Below are positions 1 through 8,339 of a stretch of 64,000 nucleotides of DNA, piece by piece (position 1 is the first letter of the stretch; the number at the start of each line of letters is the position of its first letter). The notes under the pieces are model-generated. The model saw only the letters and a list, made by a program, of their open reading frames with translations. It was not told where the DNA came from and did no database searches. A program made the translations under genes and the position numbers. Source of the stretch: Colwellia maritima (GTDB taxonomy: Bacteria; Pseudomonadota; Gammaproteobacteria; Enterobacterales; Alteromonadaceae); assembly GCF_022669015.1 (NCBI RefSeq), contig NZ_JAKKSL010000002.1, positions 744,001-808,000 of the forward strand, given 5' to 3'.

Positions 1-412
1 CTCCGTCATCATTTAATAGTTTGTGAAATTTAGCAAACATTGCACTAATATCTTTAACATGGTGCATTGTCATTGAGGAGATAATACCGTCAAAAGCCCC
101 CTTAAATTTTTCAGTTATATCTATCAATGTTAGATCCACGTCAATAATATCAAGCTCGCAACCCAGAGTATTTCGCTTTTTAGAAAGCTGCTCATTCATT
201 GACTTTGAAATATCAATAGCCGTAATTTTTCTTACAAACGGCGCTATACGTTCAAGTAATAACCCAGTACCTGAGCCAAAATCCATTAGGTGCATATTTG
301 AATCAAGGTTTATAGTTTCAATGATAGCATTGGCAATGTTTTCGACATTTGTAACTCTTTTAACGTCTTTTTCGTAGACCTTTGCTTTTTCTTTAAAATA
401 ATCTTTGTTCAC
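1..412 (-). CDS. SAM-dependent methyltransferase (partial, runs off left edge)
   Basis: N-terminal 137 residues of a class I methyltransferase; the C-terminus lies beyond the window. It starts with GTG at 412, preceded by GGAGAG six bases upstream. The SAM-binding motif DFGSGTGLL is at about residues 45-53, acidic motif II (AIDISKSM) at about 70-77, and SSMTMHHV at about 114-121 matches motif IV of the Methyltransf_11/25 type. These proteins methylate small molecules or quinone precursors, but the substrate cannot be told from this fragment. Confidence 0.8.
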   Translation of the reverse strand, partial: MNKDYFKEKAKVYEKDVKRVTNVENIANAIIETINLDSNMHLMDFGSGTGLLLERIAPFVRKITAIDISKSMNEQLSKKRNTLGCELDIIDVDLTLIDITEKFKGAFDGIISSMTMHHVKDISAMFAKFHKLLNDDG

Positions 413-771
413 TAAATTCTCTCCAATTTTTAACATTAACCATTAAAATAAATCGTTTATCATGAATTTTCCATAAAATTTGATAACCGTCAAACTAAGG
501 TGGGGTTAATACCCCTATTCTTATTTTTTACTTTTATATTTATTTTTATATTTATTTTAATAGCACATTGATCCTTTTATGAAAGGCAAACGTATAATTC
601 CCCTTAAGTATATTTTAGGCACGACTCAACTAGCTTTAACAGCCAATACTCTTTAATAAGGTTGTATGTCGTGTTGCTCTTTTTCAATTCATTAGCTATC
701 TTCTAATGATAAAAGTGAGATTGTAGATTGTATAAGACTGAATAATAACAAATTTAATAGGGTAATAAGTA
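413..771. other. Intergenic region, no gene seen
   Basis: An AT-rich spacer between two outward-facing genes. It holds a short dyad GGGGT-N4-ACCCC at 502-515 and a pair of TTTTATATTTA units around 532-555, resembling the perfect 13-bp tandem repeat at 53864-53902. No ORF, RNA gene or clear promoter could be assigned. Confidence 0.5.
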
Positions 772-2500
772 ATGAAGTACAATGAGACAATTCTTTTTAT
801 TGAGAATGATGATAATACCCGTAAAATTTACTCTGATTTTTTTCGTGGAATATTTGCAACCGTGCTTGAAGCATCTAATGGACGATAAGGCATATCAAAA
901 TTTATCACCCATAGACCGAGCTTAGTGATAACTGAAATTCAGCTACCTCAAATGAATGGTCCTGAATTAATTCAAGAAATTCGTAAAAACGATAGTAAAA
1001 CCCCAGTTATTGTATTTAGTGCACATATTGAAGAAGACTTTATCTTAGATACTATTAAAGAGCACATTAATGGTTTTATCAGTAAACCCACTAATAATAA
1101 AAAATTGGCACAAGTTATTGATCAAGTACTATCTGTTGGAAAGCACGAAGATTCCGTTGATAAAGCTAAGATACTTGGTGATAGTTTAACCCTAAATAAT
1201 GAATCTGAAAAAGAACTACCTCAAGACCCTGAAAGTTTGATGGTCGTAGGGATAGGGTCAAGTGTCTTTGGCGGTCTAGAGGCGCTTACGGCTCTTATAA
1301 AAGGGTTACCTAGAAATAATAACACCGCCTATATCATTGCTCAGCACTTAAGTCCTAAGCATAATACTATGTTAGTGGAATTGCTTTCGAGAGAAAGTAG
1401 TTTAATGTTTAAAGAAGCTGAACATAATGAGACGCTTGAAAGCGATGTTTTTTATATTACACCACCAAATAAAAATGTTGAGATAAATAACAATAATCAA
1501 ATTGTATTATCGGCACCAGAAAAACACTCTTTTTTACCTAAGCCTTCGGTAAATCAACTTTTTATCTCTATTGCTAAATACAAAAAAGAAAAATCTGTTG
1601 GCATTATATTATCAGGCACAGGTTCAGATGGCTGCCAAGGTATGCGTGCAATTAACGCTGAGGGTGGCATTACCATAGTACAAGAGCCAAGTACGGCAAA
1701 ATATGATGGTATGCCTATGGCTTCAATTAACGGATCAGTTGTTGATATTTTAATTGTAGCTGACAAAATTGGCGAAGAATTAGTGGCGCTAGCAAATTTT
1801 CCTAGAAATAAAGTATTGAAAAAACATCAAGTGACACCTGCTAATGATCATATCTCAATTATTTTCGCTCTGCTTCATAAAATTAAGCATGTCGACTTTT
1901 CTGTTTATAAAAAAGCGACGATTGGTCGCCGCATTGAACGAAGAATGGTGGCATTGAAAGTAACAACACTCAGTGAATATGTAGCCTTAATAGAAAGAGA
2001 TAAACAAGAAGTTGAATTACTTTATAAAGATATTCTCATTGGGGTTACCAGTTTTTTTCGTGACAGAGATGCTTATGACTCGGCCGGAAAACCTTCTCGA
2101 CAAATATCTTGATGAAAGTCCTGATGCAAAAGAACTTAGGATTTGGATGCCAGGTTCTTCTACCGGTGAAGAAGCCTACTCCGTTGCCATTATAGTAAAC
2201 GAGTTATTGAACGATCGACAACAAGTGATGGATATTAAAATTTTCGCCACCGATATTGATGAACATGCGCTAAAAATTGCACGCCGAGGTATTTACAGTC
2301 AAGCATCGATGACAGAAGTATCTGACTCTTATATTAAAGATTATTTTACAATTACTGATAATGAATTTGAGGTAAAGAAAACCTTACGACAGAATATTGT
2401 TTTCTCTTATCATAACCTTTTATCTGATCCTCCATTTAAAGACTTAGATCTTATTGTTTGCCGTAATCTACTGATTTATTTTAATTTAGATGCACAAAAA
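772..2500 (+). pseudogene. Response regulator-CheB-CheR hybrid, broken
   Basis: Reading from ATG 772, three domains follow one another: a receiver domain (VITEIQLPQMNG, then SGFISKP-like FISKP), a CheB methylesterase domain (VGIGSSVFGG, AQHLSPKH, ILSGTGSDG) and a CheR methyltransferase domain (GRRIERRM, TSFFRDRDAYD, then MPGSSTGEEAYS, FATDIDEHAL, VCRNLLIYF). Hybrid CheB/CheR proteins normally act in chemosensory-like or PAS-GGDEF signalling. There are three lesions. An in-frame TAA at 886-888 sits inside the receiver domain, with the same frame open on both sides. A frameshift near 2084 falls at a CCGG site. The CheR domain then stops abruptly after LDAQK near 2500, where an EAL fragment begins. 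The last cannot be a single-base error, so I call the gene a pseudogene or deletion derivative. Confidence 0.75.
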
Positions 2501-2829
2501 TGGATGATTTTGGCACCGGTTATTCAAACTTAGGTTACCTAATTAATAAACCATTCGATATCTTAAAAATTGACCGTTCTTTTATCTCTCGTATTGGTGA
2601 AGAAAGTAAATCAGAAGAAGTGGTTAAAGCCACTATTTCTATTGCCAACGCATTAGGTTTAAAAACCGTTGCTGAAGGCGTTGAAACAAAGGCACAATAT
2701 GATTTTGTGGCTAGTCATAACTGTGATTTTATTCAAGGTTATTATTTTCAAACACCTAAGCCAATTGGTAAGTTACTTAATTATTTACAAGAAAATGAGA
2801 ACCAAGAGAATAAAGAGAACAAGGATTAA
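2500..2829 (+). pseudogene. C-terminal EAL phosphodiesterase fragment
   Basis: About 109 residues matching the last half of an EAL domain: DDFGTGYSNL, ILKIDRSFI, AEGVETKAQ and QGYYFQTPKP are standard EAL landmarks. The catalytic ExL motif and the N-terminal half are missing, so it should have no c-di-GMP phosphodiesterase activity. It is in a different frame from the preceding CheR segment. A likely origin is a CheB-CheR-PAS-GGDEF-EAL protein that lost its middle; that order is an inference from the two ends. Confidence 0.75.
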
Positions 2830-2844
2830 AGACAAAAAATACGA

Positions 2845-2872
2845 TAAAAAAAGGCGACTAAATAGCCGCCTT
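2845..2872 (-). terminator. Rho-independent terminator
   Basis: Hairpin AAGGCG at 2851-2856 pairs with CGCCTT at 2867-2872. On the minus strand a T-run follows (A-run 2845-2852 on plus). It ends the minus-strand gene 2913-3539 and may also stop read-through from the left. Confidence 0.7.
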
Positions 2873-2912
2873 ATAGCTTCTTATAAGTAACTTTTAATCG
2901 TTTAGATGATGG

Positions 2913-3539
2913 CTATCTCTGCCAATGAACTATTTGCTCACCTGTACTTGAACGATAGCGCATGTGTAAAATACCACCATTCTCCATTTTTATGTCTAGT
3001 GGTAAATTTAGCTCTTGCATAAAACCGGGTTCAGTACCACTAATGAAAGAGATGGTGTAGCCATTGTTTATATACTTTATGTCACCGGTATAACTATTAT
3101 TAATAATCGTTCCATTCATATTTAATACGAAAACTTGGGTTGCCCAATTAATCTGAGTGTTTGATCGATTACTAAAGTTGATTGATGCGTTGACTTGATA
3201 AGGTACAGAATAATCAACGCCATTCTCTTGATAACTGTTTAATTGCCAACTGTTTTCAGGAAAAAATACGGATTGTGAATTATTTTGGTTTGTTTCTGAT
3301 TGTGTAGTGACTACTGTTGGGGTTTGATTAATGCTTTTCTCCGGCATAAATCTCGGTAAAACCAAAAGACCTACGCCTGAAAGTATTAAAATAATAGAAG
3401 GATTACTAACGTTAAGTTTTATACCAAAGCCTTCAACTTGGTTACTGCTAGCGTCTTTTTTATTTGATATAAAAAGGTATAAGCCGGCAATAATGAGTAA
3501 CGACCCAAAAATCACAAAAATTATATCTATTGCACTCAT
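2913..3539 (-). CDS. Membrane-anchored protein of unknown function
   Basis: About 208 residues from the Met at 3539 (MSAIDIIFV); the open frame extends 18 codons further but those are hydrophilic and lack a better site. Two membrane segments lie near the N-terminus (about 4-25 and 48-66), separated by a short loop. A Gln/Asn/Ser-rich linker and a predicted beta-rich C-terminal domain follow (SWQLNSYQENG ... WATQVFVLNMNG ... HMRYRSSTGEQIVHW). I do not recognise the family. It is followed by its own terminator. Confidence 0.6.
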   Translation of the reverse strand: MSAIDIIFVIFGSLLIIAGLYLFISNKKDASSNQVEGFGIKLNVSNPSIILILSGVGLLVLPRFMPEKSINQTPTVVTTQSETNQNNSQSVFFPENSWQLNSYQENGVDYSVPYQVNASINFSNRSNTQINWATQVFVLNMNGTIINNSYTGDIKYINNGYTISFISGTEPGFMQELNLPLDIKMENGGILHMRYRSSTGEQIVHWQR

Positions 3540-3787
3540 ATACACATCCATTATAAGTATGTAATTGCTTGGCAAAGACAGCCACTTTGTCAATTTAATA
3601 ATCCTAGTCTAAAGAATACTATTTTTCAATTTACTAGCAGTAAGCAAATGACATCTAAATAAAATACCAACATAGACTTTACCTCGCCTAACCCACAAAT
3701 TTCCTTTTGTATCTAAAATAAGCGGGTGTAAAAAAAGATCAGCTGTAAGCTAACCGTGAATAATTAGCTTCGCTGTCATCATTAATC

Positions 3788-3821
3788 CTAGGCTACGCGA
3801 CACCTATTCTTATTTATTATG
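3788..3821. repeat. Copy of a 27-bp motif shared with the attC-like site at 9428-9482
   Basis: The plus strand reads GCTACGCGACACC then TATTCTTATTTATTATG. The same block, with two differences, occurs at 9452-9481 (GCTGCGCGACACC, TATTCTTATTTGTTATG). In both cases the block overlaps the stop codon of a minus-strand gene. The remaining arm that would make a full attC hairpin is not visible here. The rest of 3594-3787 holds no gene I can support. Confidence 0.5.
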
Positions 3822-4309
3822 TGTAAACCCTGTAGTGTATAAAAAAATTAAAAAAGCGATAGAAAATACAAAAATGAATAACCCCATTAAAGCTCCTAGC
3901 CCTAATCCGGGTTTTAACACCGCGATTTTGGGATTGTTAGGATTATAATAAACAGTGACAGACTTCCCTAAAGGGTAATTCCTAGCTATAGAGTCATGAT
4001 AACGATAAAAAGATGATTGAACCTCATGCCATCGTCGTTTTTTGGATGAATAAGTTTTTCCATTTACAACATATCTATAAGTTATGTCTAAAGTAAAAGT
4101 TTGAATCCTATCCCCCTTTCACGACCTGCTCCTGCTATAGGAGTACCAACCTCACTACTCGTGATTTTACCTAAAACGGTTGGGAAATATTTTGCTTTGA
4201 CCGCTTTAGGGATAGACACAAATAAATAATAAATTATGCCTAAAACAAGGCAAACAAAAACTAACGATATAAAAAGTGGTGTTTTGTCTATAATAATCGA
4301 TAAATCCAT
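3810..4309 (-). CDS. DUF3592-family membrane protein (frameshifted)
   Basis: From ATG 4309, a membrane segment (LFISLVFVCLVLGIIYYLF) precedes a short beta-rich domain (GKITSSEVGTPIAG ... FTLDITYRYVVNGKTYSS ... PLGKSVTVYYNPNNP) and a second membrane segment near the C-terminus (GALMGLFIFVFSIAFLIFL). YxYxVxGxxY and VxVYYNPxxP are the hallmarks of DUF3592. The frame breaks near 4125 in a run of five G; shifting one base restores the family sequence to the stop at 3810-3812. The function of the family is unknown. The 3' end overlaps the repeat described above. Confidence 0.75.
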
Positions 4310-4349
4310 TTGTCATTCCTCTGAACACATTATCTAAAAAGTTTGACAG

Positions 4350-5249
4350 CTACCCTAAGTTTTTGATGATATTCGCCAGTATTGGTTGAATTGCCTTTAA
4401 CTTTGGATTTTCACTTTGCCCTGTAATAGCGAAAATACTGTAGATAAAACTACGGGTATTGTGCAGTTTAGCTAAGCCATTTTTACTACCATAAACACTA
4501 TCCCAATCAGCAAAAGGTACAGGAGAAACAACCCTGTCAAAAAAACTAGAAATCTCACTTTCTGTATGTTCTCCACGCAGAACAATATAGATAATAGCAG
4601 TAGCTAATCGTTTGGGTTCGCCGTATGTGTAAAAATGCAACTTTTGCGGTGACACCTGTGATTGTATTGCGCTTAACAACTGATTTAACTGTATTTTTGA
4701 TATATTTTTATTGAGTGATAGTTGTAAAAACACATCTGCTGTATGAGCTACTGCGTGTCGCCATCCTTTCGCATCATCAAACCCTCGATAATCTTCAATC
4801 TTACTCATGTACCTTGTTGATACATCTACCGCTCTTTGACGCTCTTCATCTGAAAGGTAAGGAGATAGACGATCAACACGAATTACCTCTGAAAACACTA
4901 AAGCTGCAAATGGCTGTGTAAAATCGTCGGTCTCTTGATTAACTTGCTGTAACGTATTGATGAGGGAATTAAAAATTGTTTTGACAGTATTTTGATCTAA
5001 TAATTCATTACGTAACCAGTAACTTATTCCTTCAAAAACTACACCATCGCGAATTTTAGGATCTTGATATCCTAAGCATGAAAGTAATTTTATTGCTGTT
5101 TTATTTCTCTTGTTAACAGACTCAATTTCAAATTTTTCTTTTTTCAGTGTTTCAAGTGCACTTAATGTGAAATTATTCGTGCATTGATTCGCATTTACCA
5201 TTGAGGTCATTAGCAGTGATATTATAAATGCAGTTAACAGCTTTTTCAT
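4350..5249 (-). CDS. DUF2785-family secreted protein
   Basis: 299 residues from ATG 5249, chosen because AAGGAA lies just upstream and the protein then starts with a classical signal peptide (MKKLLTAFIISLLMTSMVNA). The open frame extends 55 codons further without a good start. The helical core carries GWRHAVAHTADVF, the signature of DUF2785, and SISYWLR/RDGVVFEGISYW-type repeats. The molecular role is unknown. No gene is clearly co-transcribed. Confidence 0.7.
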   Translation of the reverse strand: MKKLLTAFIISLLMTSMVNANQCTNNFTLSALETLKKEKFEIESVNKRNKTAIKLLSCLGYQDPKIRDGVVFEGISYWLRNELLDQNTVKTIFNSLINTLQQVNQETDDFTQPFAALVFSEVIRVDRLSPYLSDEERQRAVDVSTRYMSKIEDYRGFDDAKGWRHAVAHTADVFLQLSLNKNISKIQLNQLLSAIQSQVSPQKLHFYTYGEPKRLATAIIYIVLRGEHTESEISSFFDRVVSPVPFADWDSVYGSKNGLAKLHNTRSFIYSIFAITGQSENPKLKAIQPILANIIKNLG

Positions 5250-5630
5250 ATTATTCCTTGATATTAAGTATATTGCTTGTTTTACAGTACCCTCGGGCAA
5301 TTTCAATAACAAATCCATTTTATATTTACATAAATAAGCTAGCAGTAGATTAGTACGGTATGATTTATTATGGTTAGCTAAGCTAGCGTGAATAATTAGG
5401 GTGGGTGTCCTCATAAATCTTTCTATGGTGAGAGATGGTGTCTATTGGGAGCCTAAAATGAATCAATAATTAAGATTTGACACCATAGTCACTTATTATA
5501 TTGCATTTACTCTACAATATAGCCTTTAGAATATAAAGCTTTTACAACTGCCATTTGGTCATTGGACTGTTTATCAGAAACAATAGTCGCTTGCCTTTTT
5601 GAAGGACCTAAATACTAAATGTTAATACCT
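5250..5630. other. Intergenic region with inverted repeat and a possible gene remnant
   Basis: ATGGTGTC (5435-5442) and GACACCAT (5479-5486) form an inverted repeat with a 36-bp loop. On the minus strand about 36 codons ending at about 5514 read GPSKRQATIVSDKQSNDQ and end in ALYSKGYIVE; this looks protein-like but has no start and I cannot place it. Nothing else is supported. Confidence 0.35.
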
Positions 5631-6398
5631 TTAAATATAAGTTACATAAAAAAAATACACCGTGATAACACAGCTCATCAATATAACGAATGCCCTGACA
5701 TATTGTTGAGATAATCTCATTGAGATATGAGCTGAAAAATATCCGCCTAATAACGTTCCGACTAAAACAGCACTACCTTCTGCCCATGCAATTGAATCGT
5801 TTAATATAAATAGAAAAATAGCCGCAAGAGACACAGAGGAAGACACCGCTAATTTTATACCGTTCATTACGTTTATGTTTGAATGACCGGCTAGCGTTAA
5901 ATAACTTAACACTACGATACCTAATCCTGCATTAAAAAAACCACCGTAAATACTTATACTAAATAATGTTAAAGACAAAAAGATGGCTCTGAATTGGAAG
6001 GCATATTTATTTTTTTCTGCATAAGCTTTTAATAAAGTATTAGCTTGGGATCCAAAGATAAATAATAGAGTGGCAAATAAAAGTAACCACGGAATAGCAA
6101 TTTCAAATGAAGATTCTGGTGTTTTTAATAACAAATAAGCACCCAATGCACCACCGATCACACTCGATAAAACCGTTAATAACACTTCTTTTTTGTGTTT
6201 TTTTAATATCTGTCTAAATGCAAAAGCACCACTAAGGTAACCAAGACATGATGAAAAGGTATTGGTTGCATTGGCAATTAGAGGAGGTACACCAACAAAA
6301 ACAAGAGCCGGAAAGGTAATAAAGCTACCACCACCCGCAATAGAGTTTAAAACTCCGCCGATAAGTCCGGCTGTGAATAATAATAAAAATTCGCTCAT
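5631..6398 (-). CDS. TauE/SafE (TSUP) family permease
   Basis: 255 residues, the usual length for TSUP proteins, with about eight hydrophobic segments. The N-terminal repeat GLIGGVLNSIAGGGSFITFP and the second repeat GGFFNAGLGIVVLSYL are the two family signatures. These inner-membrane proteins export sulfite, sulfoacetate or related small organic anions. The substrate cannot be read here because no sulfonate genes adjoin. The gene is intact and stands alone. Confidence 0.85.
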   Translation of the reverse strand: MSEFLLLFTAGLIGGVLNSIAGGGSFITFPALVFVGVPPLIANATNTFSSCLGYLSGAFAFRQILKKHKKEVLLTVLSSVIGGALGAYLLLKTPESSFEIAIPWLLLFATLLFIFGSQANTLLKAYAEKNKYAFQFRAIFLSLTLFSISIYGGFFNAGLGIVVLSYLTLAGHSNINVMNGIKLAVSSSVSLAAIFLFILNDSIAWAEGSAVLVGTLLGGYFSAHISMRLSQQYVRAFVILMSCVITVYFFYVTYI

Positions 6399-6462
6399 GG
6401 TGTAACATTCTCAATAGTAATATCGTCATGGTGGCGATCTTCTTTATTGGAGGATACCCCCC

Positions 6463-6576
6463 ATGAATAAATTACAAGCGCAACGTTATCATTACCTTTT
6501 TGAACAACATCTTATCAATCTTTCTTTACAAGGTAAACGACCATCCACTATCGATGCTTATGCTCCAGGATTATGA
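6463..6576 (+). pseudogene. N-terminal remnant of a tyrosine recombinase/integrase
   Basis: ATG 6463 has a strong GGAGG at 6450-6454 and opens 37 codons (MNKLQAQRYHYLFEQHL ... GKRPSTIDAYA) before a stop. That is the start of the SAM-like core-binding domain of a phage-type integrase. The catalytic domain is absent; a hairpin element follows instead. Probably a leftover of a mobile element, lying just outside the integron array. Confidence 0.6.
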
Positions 6577-6596
6577 TAAATGTGATAAAGATAAAT

Positions 6597-6640
6597 GGGG
6601 TCAGGTACAAATTAAAATATGTGTACCTGACCCCTTTTTT
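6597..6640. repeat. Perfect 13-bp hairpin with T-run, transposon-end type
   Basis: GGGGTCAGGTACA (6597-6609) pairs perfectly with TGTACCTGACCCC (6622-6634) and is followed by six T. A partial second GACCCCTTTTTT follows at 6649-6660. It could terminate transcription on plus. This kind of GGGTCAGGTAC hairpin often accompanies Y1-type transposases; that link is family knowledge, not shown here. Confidence 0.6.
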
Positions 6641-6673
6641 ATTTTTATGACCCCTTTTTTATAATTTAGGTAT

Positions 6674-6701
6674 AAAAAAGCCCCGATTCATACCGAGGCT
6701 C
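6674..6701 (-). terminator. Terminator of the PEP-CTERM gene
   Basis: On the minus strand AGCCTCG and CGGGGCT (6694-6700 and 6680-6686) form a stem with one G-T pair, followed by a T-run. It lies 20 bases past the stop of the PEP-CTERM gene. Confidence 0.65.
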
Positions 6702-6719
6702 CTTGTAAATATTTCAGCG

Positions 6720-7328
6720 CTATTTGGTAGTTTTTCTTCTTGCAAAGCCAAGACCTGCTAAGCCAAGACCCAACAGGGCAATGCTAGCCGGCTCTGGAAC
6801 AGACACTGAATCTGAATAAAGCCTGAAATGGACATCGCTTACACGTACATAGGCAGTTTGATTGGAATAGTCGTCAAGCCCGGCGGTACTAAACTGTGTG
6901 TGCGTTCCTGAGCCCACTCGTGGTATGTAGGTATTGGCTGCCCAAAGCGACAAATAATATGTTCCTGCAGCCAAAGAGGCGCTTCCTAAATCTAGATTAA
7001 CTGTTACGTTGTCGTAATAATCATTGACATTAGTAACATAGGTGCCGGCCGCCCAATCGTAATCATAAGAATACAGTTTATTGGATAAAGTATTGTTCCA
7101 TATAGAAAACTCAACCTGATCATATGAGTCTGTAGAAAAATCAATACTCAAGCTATCTAACTCATGAAAGCTAGATAACGTAAAATCATCAAATACCTGC
7201 CATAATGTTGTATCACAAGAAGAACATGACCCCCCAACATTAAGAGTATCGCTTCCGTTATCTACAATAAGACCGGCGTTTGCATTGGTAGCAGCGAAAA
7301 GCCCTAGCGTTAGTAAAAGTTTTTTCAT
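6720..7328 (-). CDS. PEP-CTERM sorting domain protein
   Basis: 202 residues from ATG 7328, which has GGGGAAAGG five bases upstream and opens a signal peptide (MKKLLLTLGLFAATNANA). The C-terminus carries VPEPASIALLGLGLAGLGFARRK: a PEP motif, a membrane span and a basic tail, the signal recognised by the exosortase/EpsH system for sorting of exported, often exopolysaccharide-associated proteins. The middle is a Tyr/Asp-rich beta domain with a CSSC pair. No exosortase gene is in this window. It lies between the recombinase remnant and the leftmost attC-like site. Confidence 0.85.
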   Translation of the reverse strand: MKKLLLTLGLFAATNANAGLIVDNGSDTLNVGGSCSSCDTTLWQVFDDFTLSSFHELDSLSIDFSTDSYDQVEFSIWNNTLSNKLYSYDYDWAAGTYVTNVNDYYDNVTVNLDLGSASLAAGTYYLSLWAANTYIPRVGSGTHTQFSTAGLDDYSNQTAYVRVSDVHFRLYSDSVSVPEPASIALLGLGLAGLGFARRKTTK

Positions 7329-7388
7329 CTGTACCTTTCCCCTATTATAAGTTAACTTAACAGTAATTTTAATAGCAATATACACACC

Positions 7389-7510
7389 ACAATTTCAACT
7401 AGTTGTTTTTATTGGCTTTATCAACACACCAAATCTAAAAGTGTAAAATATTTCGACGCAAGAGCAAAAGCCAACTGTTATTTATCGTTTTAAGTGACTT
7501 GTTATATTTT
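7389..7510. other. Degenerate attC-like site, left end of the array
   Basis: The right arm (GAGCAAAAGCCAACTGTTATTTA then TTTTAAGTGACTTGTTAT) closely matches the corresponding arm of the attC at 12912. The left arm is poorer (AGTTGTTTTTATTGGCTTTAT). Orientation is the same as the other sites. Probably a decayed attC marking the left end of the recognisable array. Confidence 0.5.
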
Positions 7511-7520
7511 TTAAACTACA

Positions 7521-7541
7521 ATGTACGACAATACCGTACAT
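7521..7541 (+). promoter_or_regulatory. yefM-yoeB operator
   Basis: ATGTACG-N7-CGTACAT is a perfect dyad 15 bases upstream of the yefM start. YefM-type antitoxins bind palindromes with a TGTACA-like core, so this is the likely autorepression site. It overlaps the region where the promoter must lie. Confidence 0.7.
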
Positions 7542-7556
7542 AAATTGGAGTTTACT

Positions 7557-7829
7557 ATGGACAGCATAAGTGTAAATCAGTTTAGAGACAACTTAAAAAC
7601 ATACGTTGAACAAACAGTTAACCAACATGAACCTATTAAAGTAACGAGGCGTCTTGGTGATGCTTTTATTGTAATGAGTGCAGATGACTGGGAAAGAGAA
7701 CAAGAAACATTGCACGTATTACAAAGTAATAGCTTGATGCAACAAATAGCTGAATCAATGAATACACATAAGAGTAATAAAGGCCACAAACCAACACAAG
7801 AGCAATTAGATGAGATCATTAATCTTTGA
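7557..7829 (+). CDS. yefM: YefM-type antitoxin
   Basis: 90 residues from ATG 7557 with TTGGAG seven bases upstream. An in-frame ATG at 7521 falls inside the operator and is not used here. The fold reads as Phd/YefM: VNQFRDNLKTYVEQ, then HEPIKVTRRLGDAFIVMSADDWE, then a toxin-binding acidic tail. It neutralises YoeB and represses its own operon. It overlaps yoeB by 20 bases, the usual arrangement for translational coupling. The pair runs opposite to the other cassette genes and carries its own promoter. Confidence 0.9.
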   Translation: MDSISVNQFRDNLKTYVEQTVNQHEPIKVTRRLGDAFIVMSADDWEREQETLHVLQSNSLMQQIAESMNTHKSNKGHKPTQEQLDEIINL

Positions 7830-8079
7830 AGGTAAAACGTGGCTCACTTATGAGCAATTAAGAGAAAAAGATAAAAAATTACATAAAGCGCTATGTAAAA
7901 TATTAAAAGAAATGCTTCGCTCAGATCCCAGTAGTGGATTAGGAAAACCCGAGCCACTAAAACATAACCTGTCTGGTTTATGGTCGAAGCGAATTTCTCA
8001 AAAAGACAGACTTATTTACAAGTTTGATGAAAAGTATGTTTATATATTCGCTATTGGTGGACATTACGCCGACTATTAG
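7810..8079 (+). CDS. yoeB: YoeB-type mRNA endonuclease toxin
   Basis: 89 residues. GKPEPLKHNLSGLWSKRIS followed by DRLIYKF is the almost invariant core of YoeB/Txe toxins, a RelE-fold ribosome-dependent mRNA interferase. The C-terminus GGHYADY keeps the His-Tyr end region needed for cleavage. It is intact, unlike the toxin at 9477. Its stop lies inside a possible attC (8066-8160). Confidence 0.9.
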   Translation: MRSLIFEGKTWLTYEQLREKDKKLHKALCKILKEMLRSDPSSGLGKPEPLKHNLSGLWSKRISQKDRLIYKFDEKYVYIFAIGGHYADY

Positions 8080-8160
8080 AAAAATACTCATCCTCTGATA
8101 AAAATTGCTCCACTGAGCAACCGTGAGGATAATAGATCTCCCCATCGTTATTCTTGTTAC
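8066..8160. other. Possible degenerate attC with nested palindromes
   Basis: It starts ATTACGCC, as attC copies here do, and ends CTTGTTAC. Inside, TTGCTC-CACT-GAGCAA (8105-8120) is nested within ATCCTC ... GAGGAT (8090-8095, 8125-8130). The arms differ from the other attC sites, so this is tentative. Confidence 0.3.
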
Positions 8161-8192
8161 CTAGTACTCAGGAAATATAACTACATCCATAA

Positions 8193-8281
8193 TAAAATCC
8201 ATCATGGTTAATAAACCGCCCTGTGCAGAGTCGCATGCAGGTTGGTATAGGGCGGAGGGTAGAAACCACCGGCTACCCGAT
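8193..8281 (+). mobile_element. 3' remnant of a group IIC intron (domains V-VI)
   Basis: About 89 bp align with the end of the intron at 10222-10854, including the AACCGCCCTGTGC domain V strand and the GGAGGGTAGAAACC domain VI hairpin, and ending CTACCCGAT. About ten substitutions show it is older than the other copies. The flanking TTAAGT fits the 3' half of an attC core site. Confidence 0.75.
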
Positions 8282-8339
8282 TTAAGTTTTTTGGTTCCGG
8301 CGGTTAGCTTGATGATAATGCCATATGAACGAACAGTGG

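Noticed and set aside
7521..7556. Upstream ATG of yefM
   Set aside because: It lies inside the operator dyad; the ATG at 7557 has the ribosome site and matches family starts.
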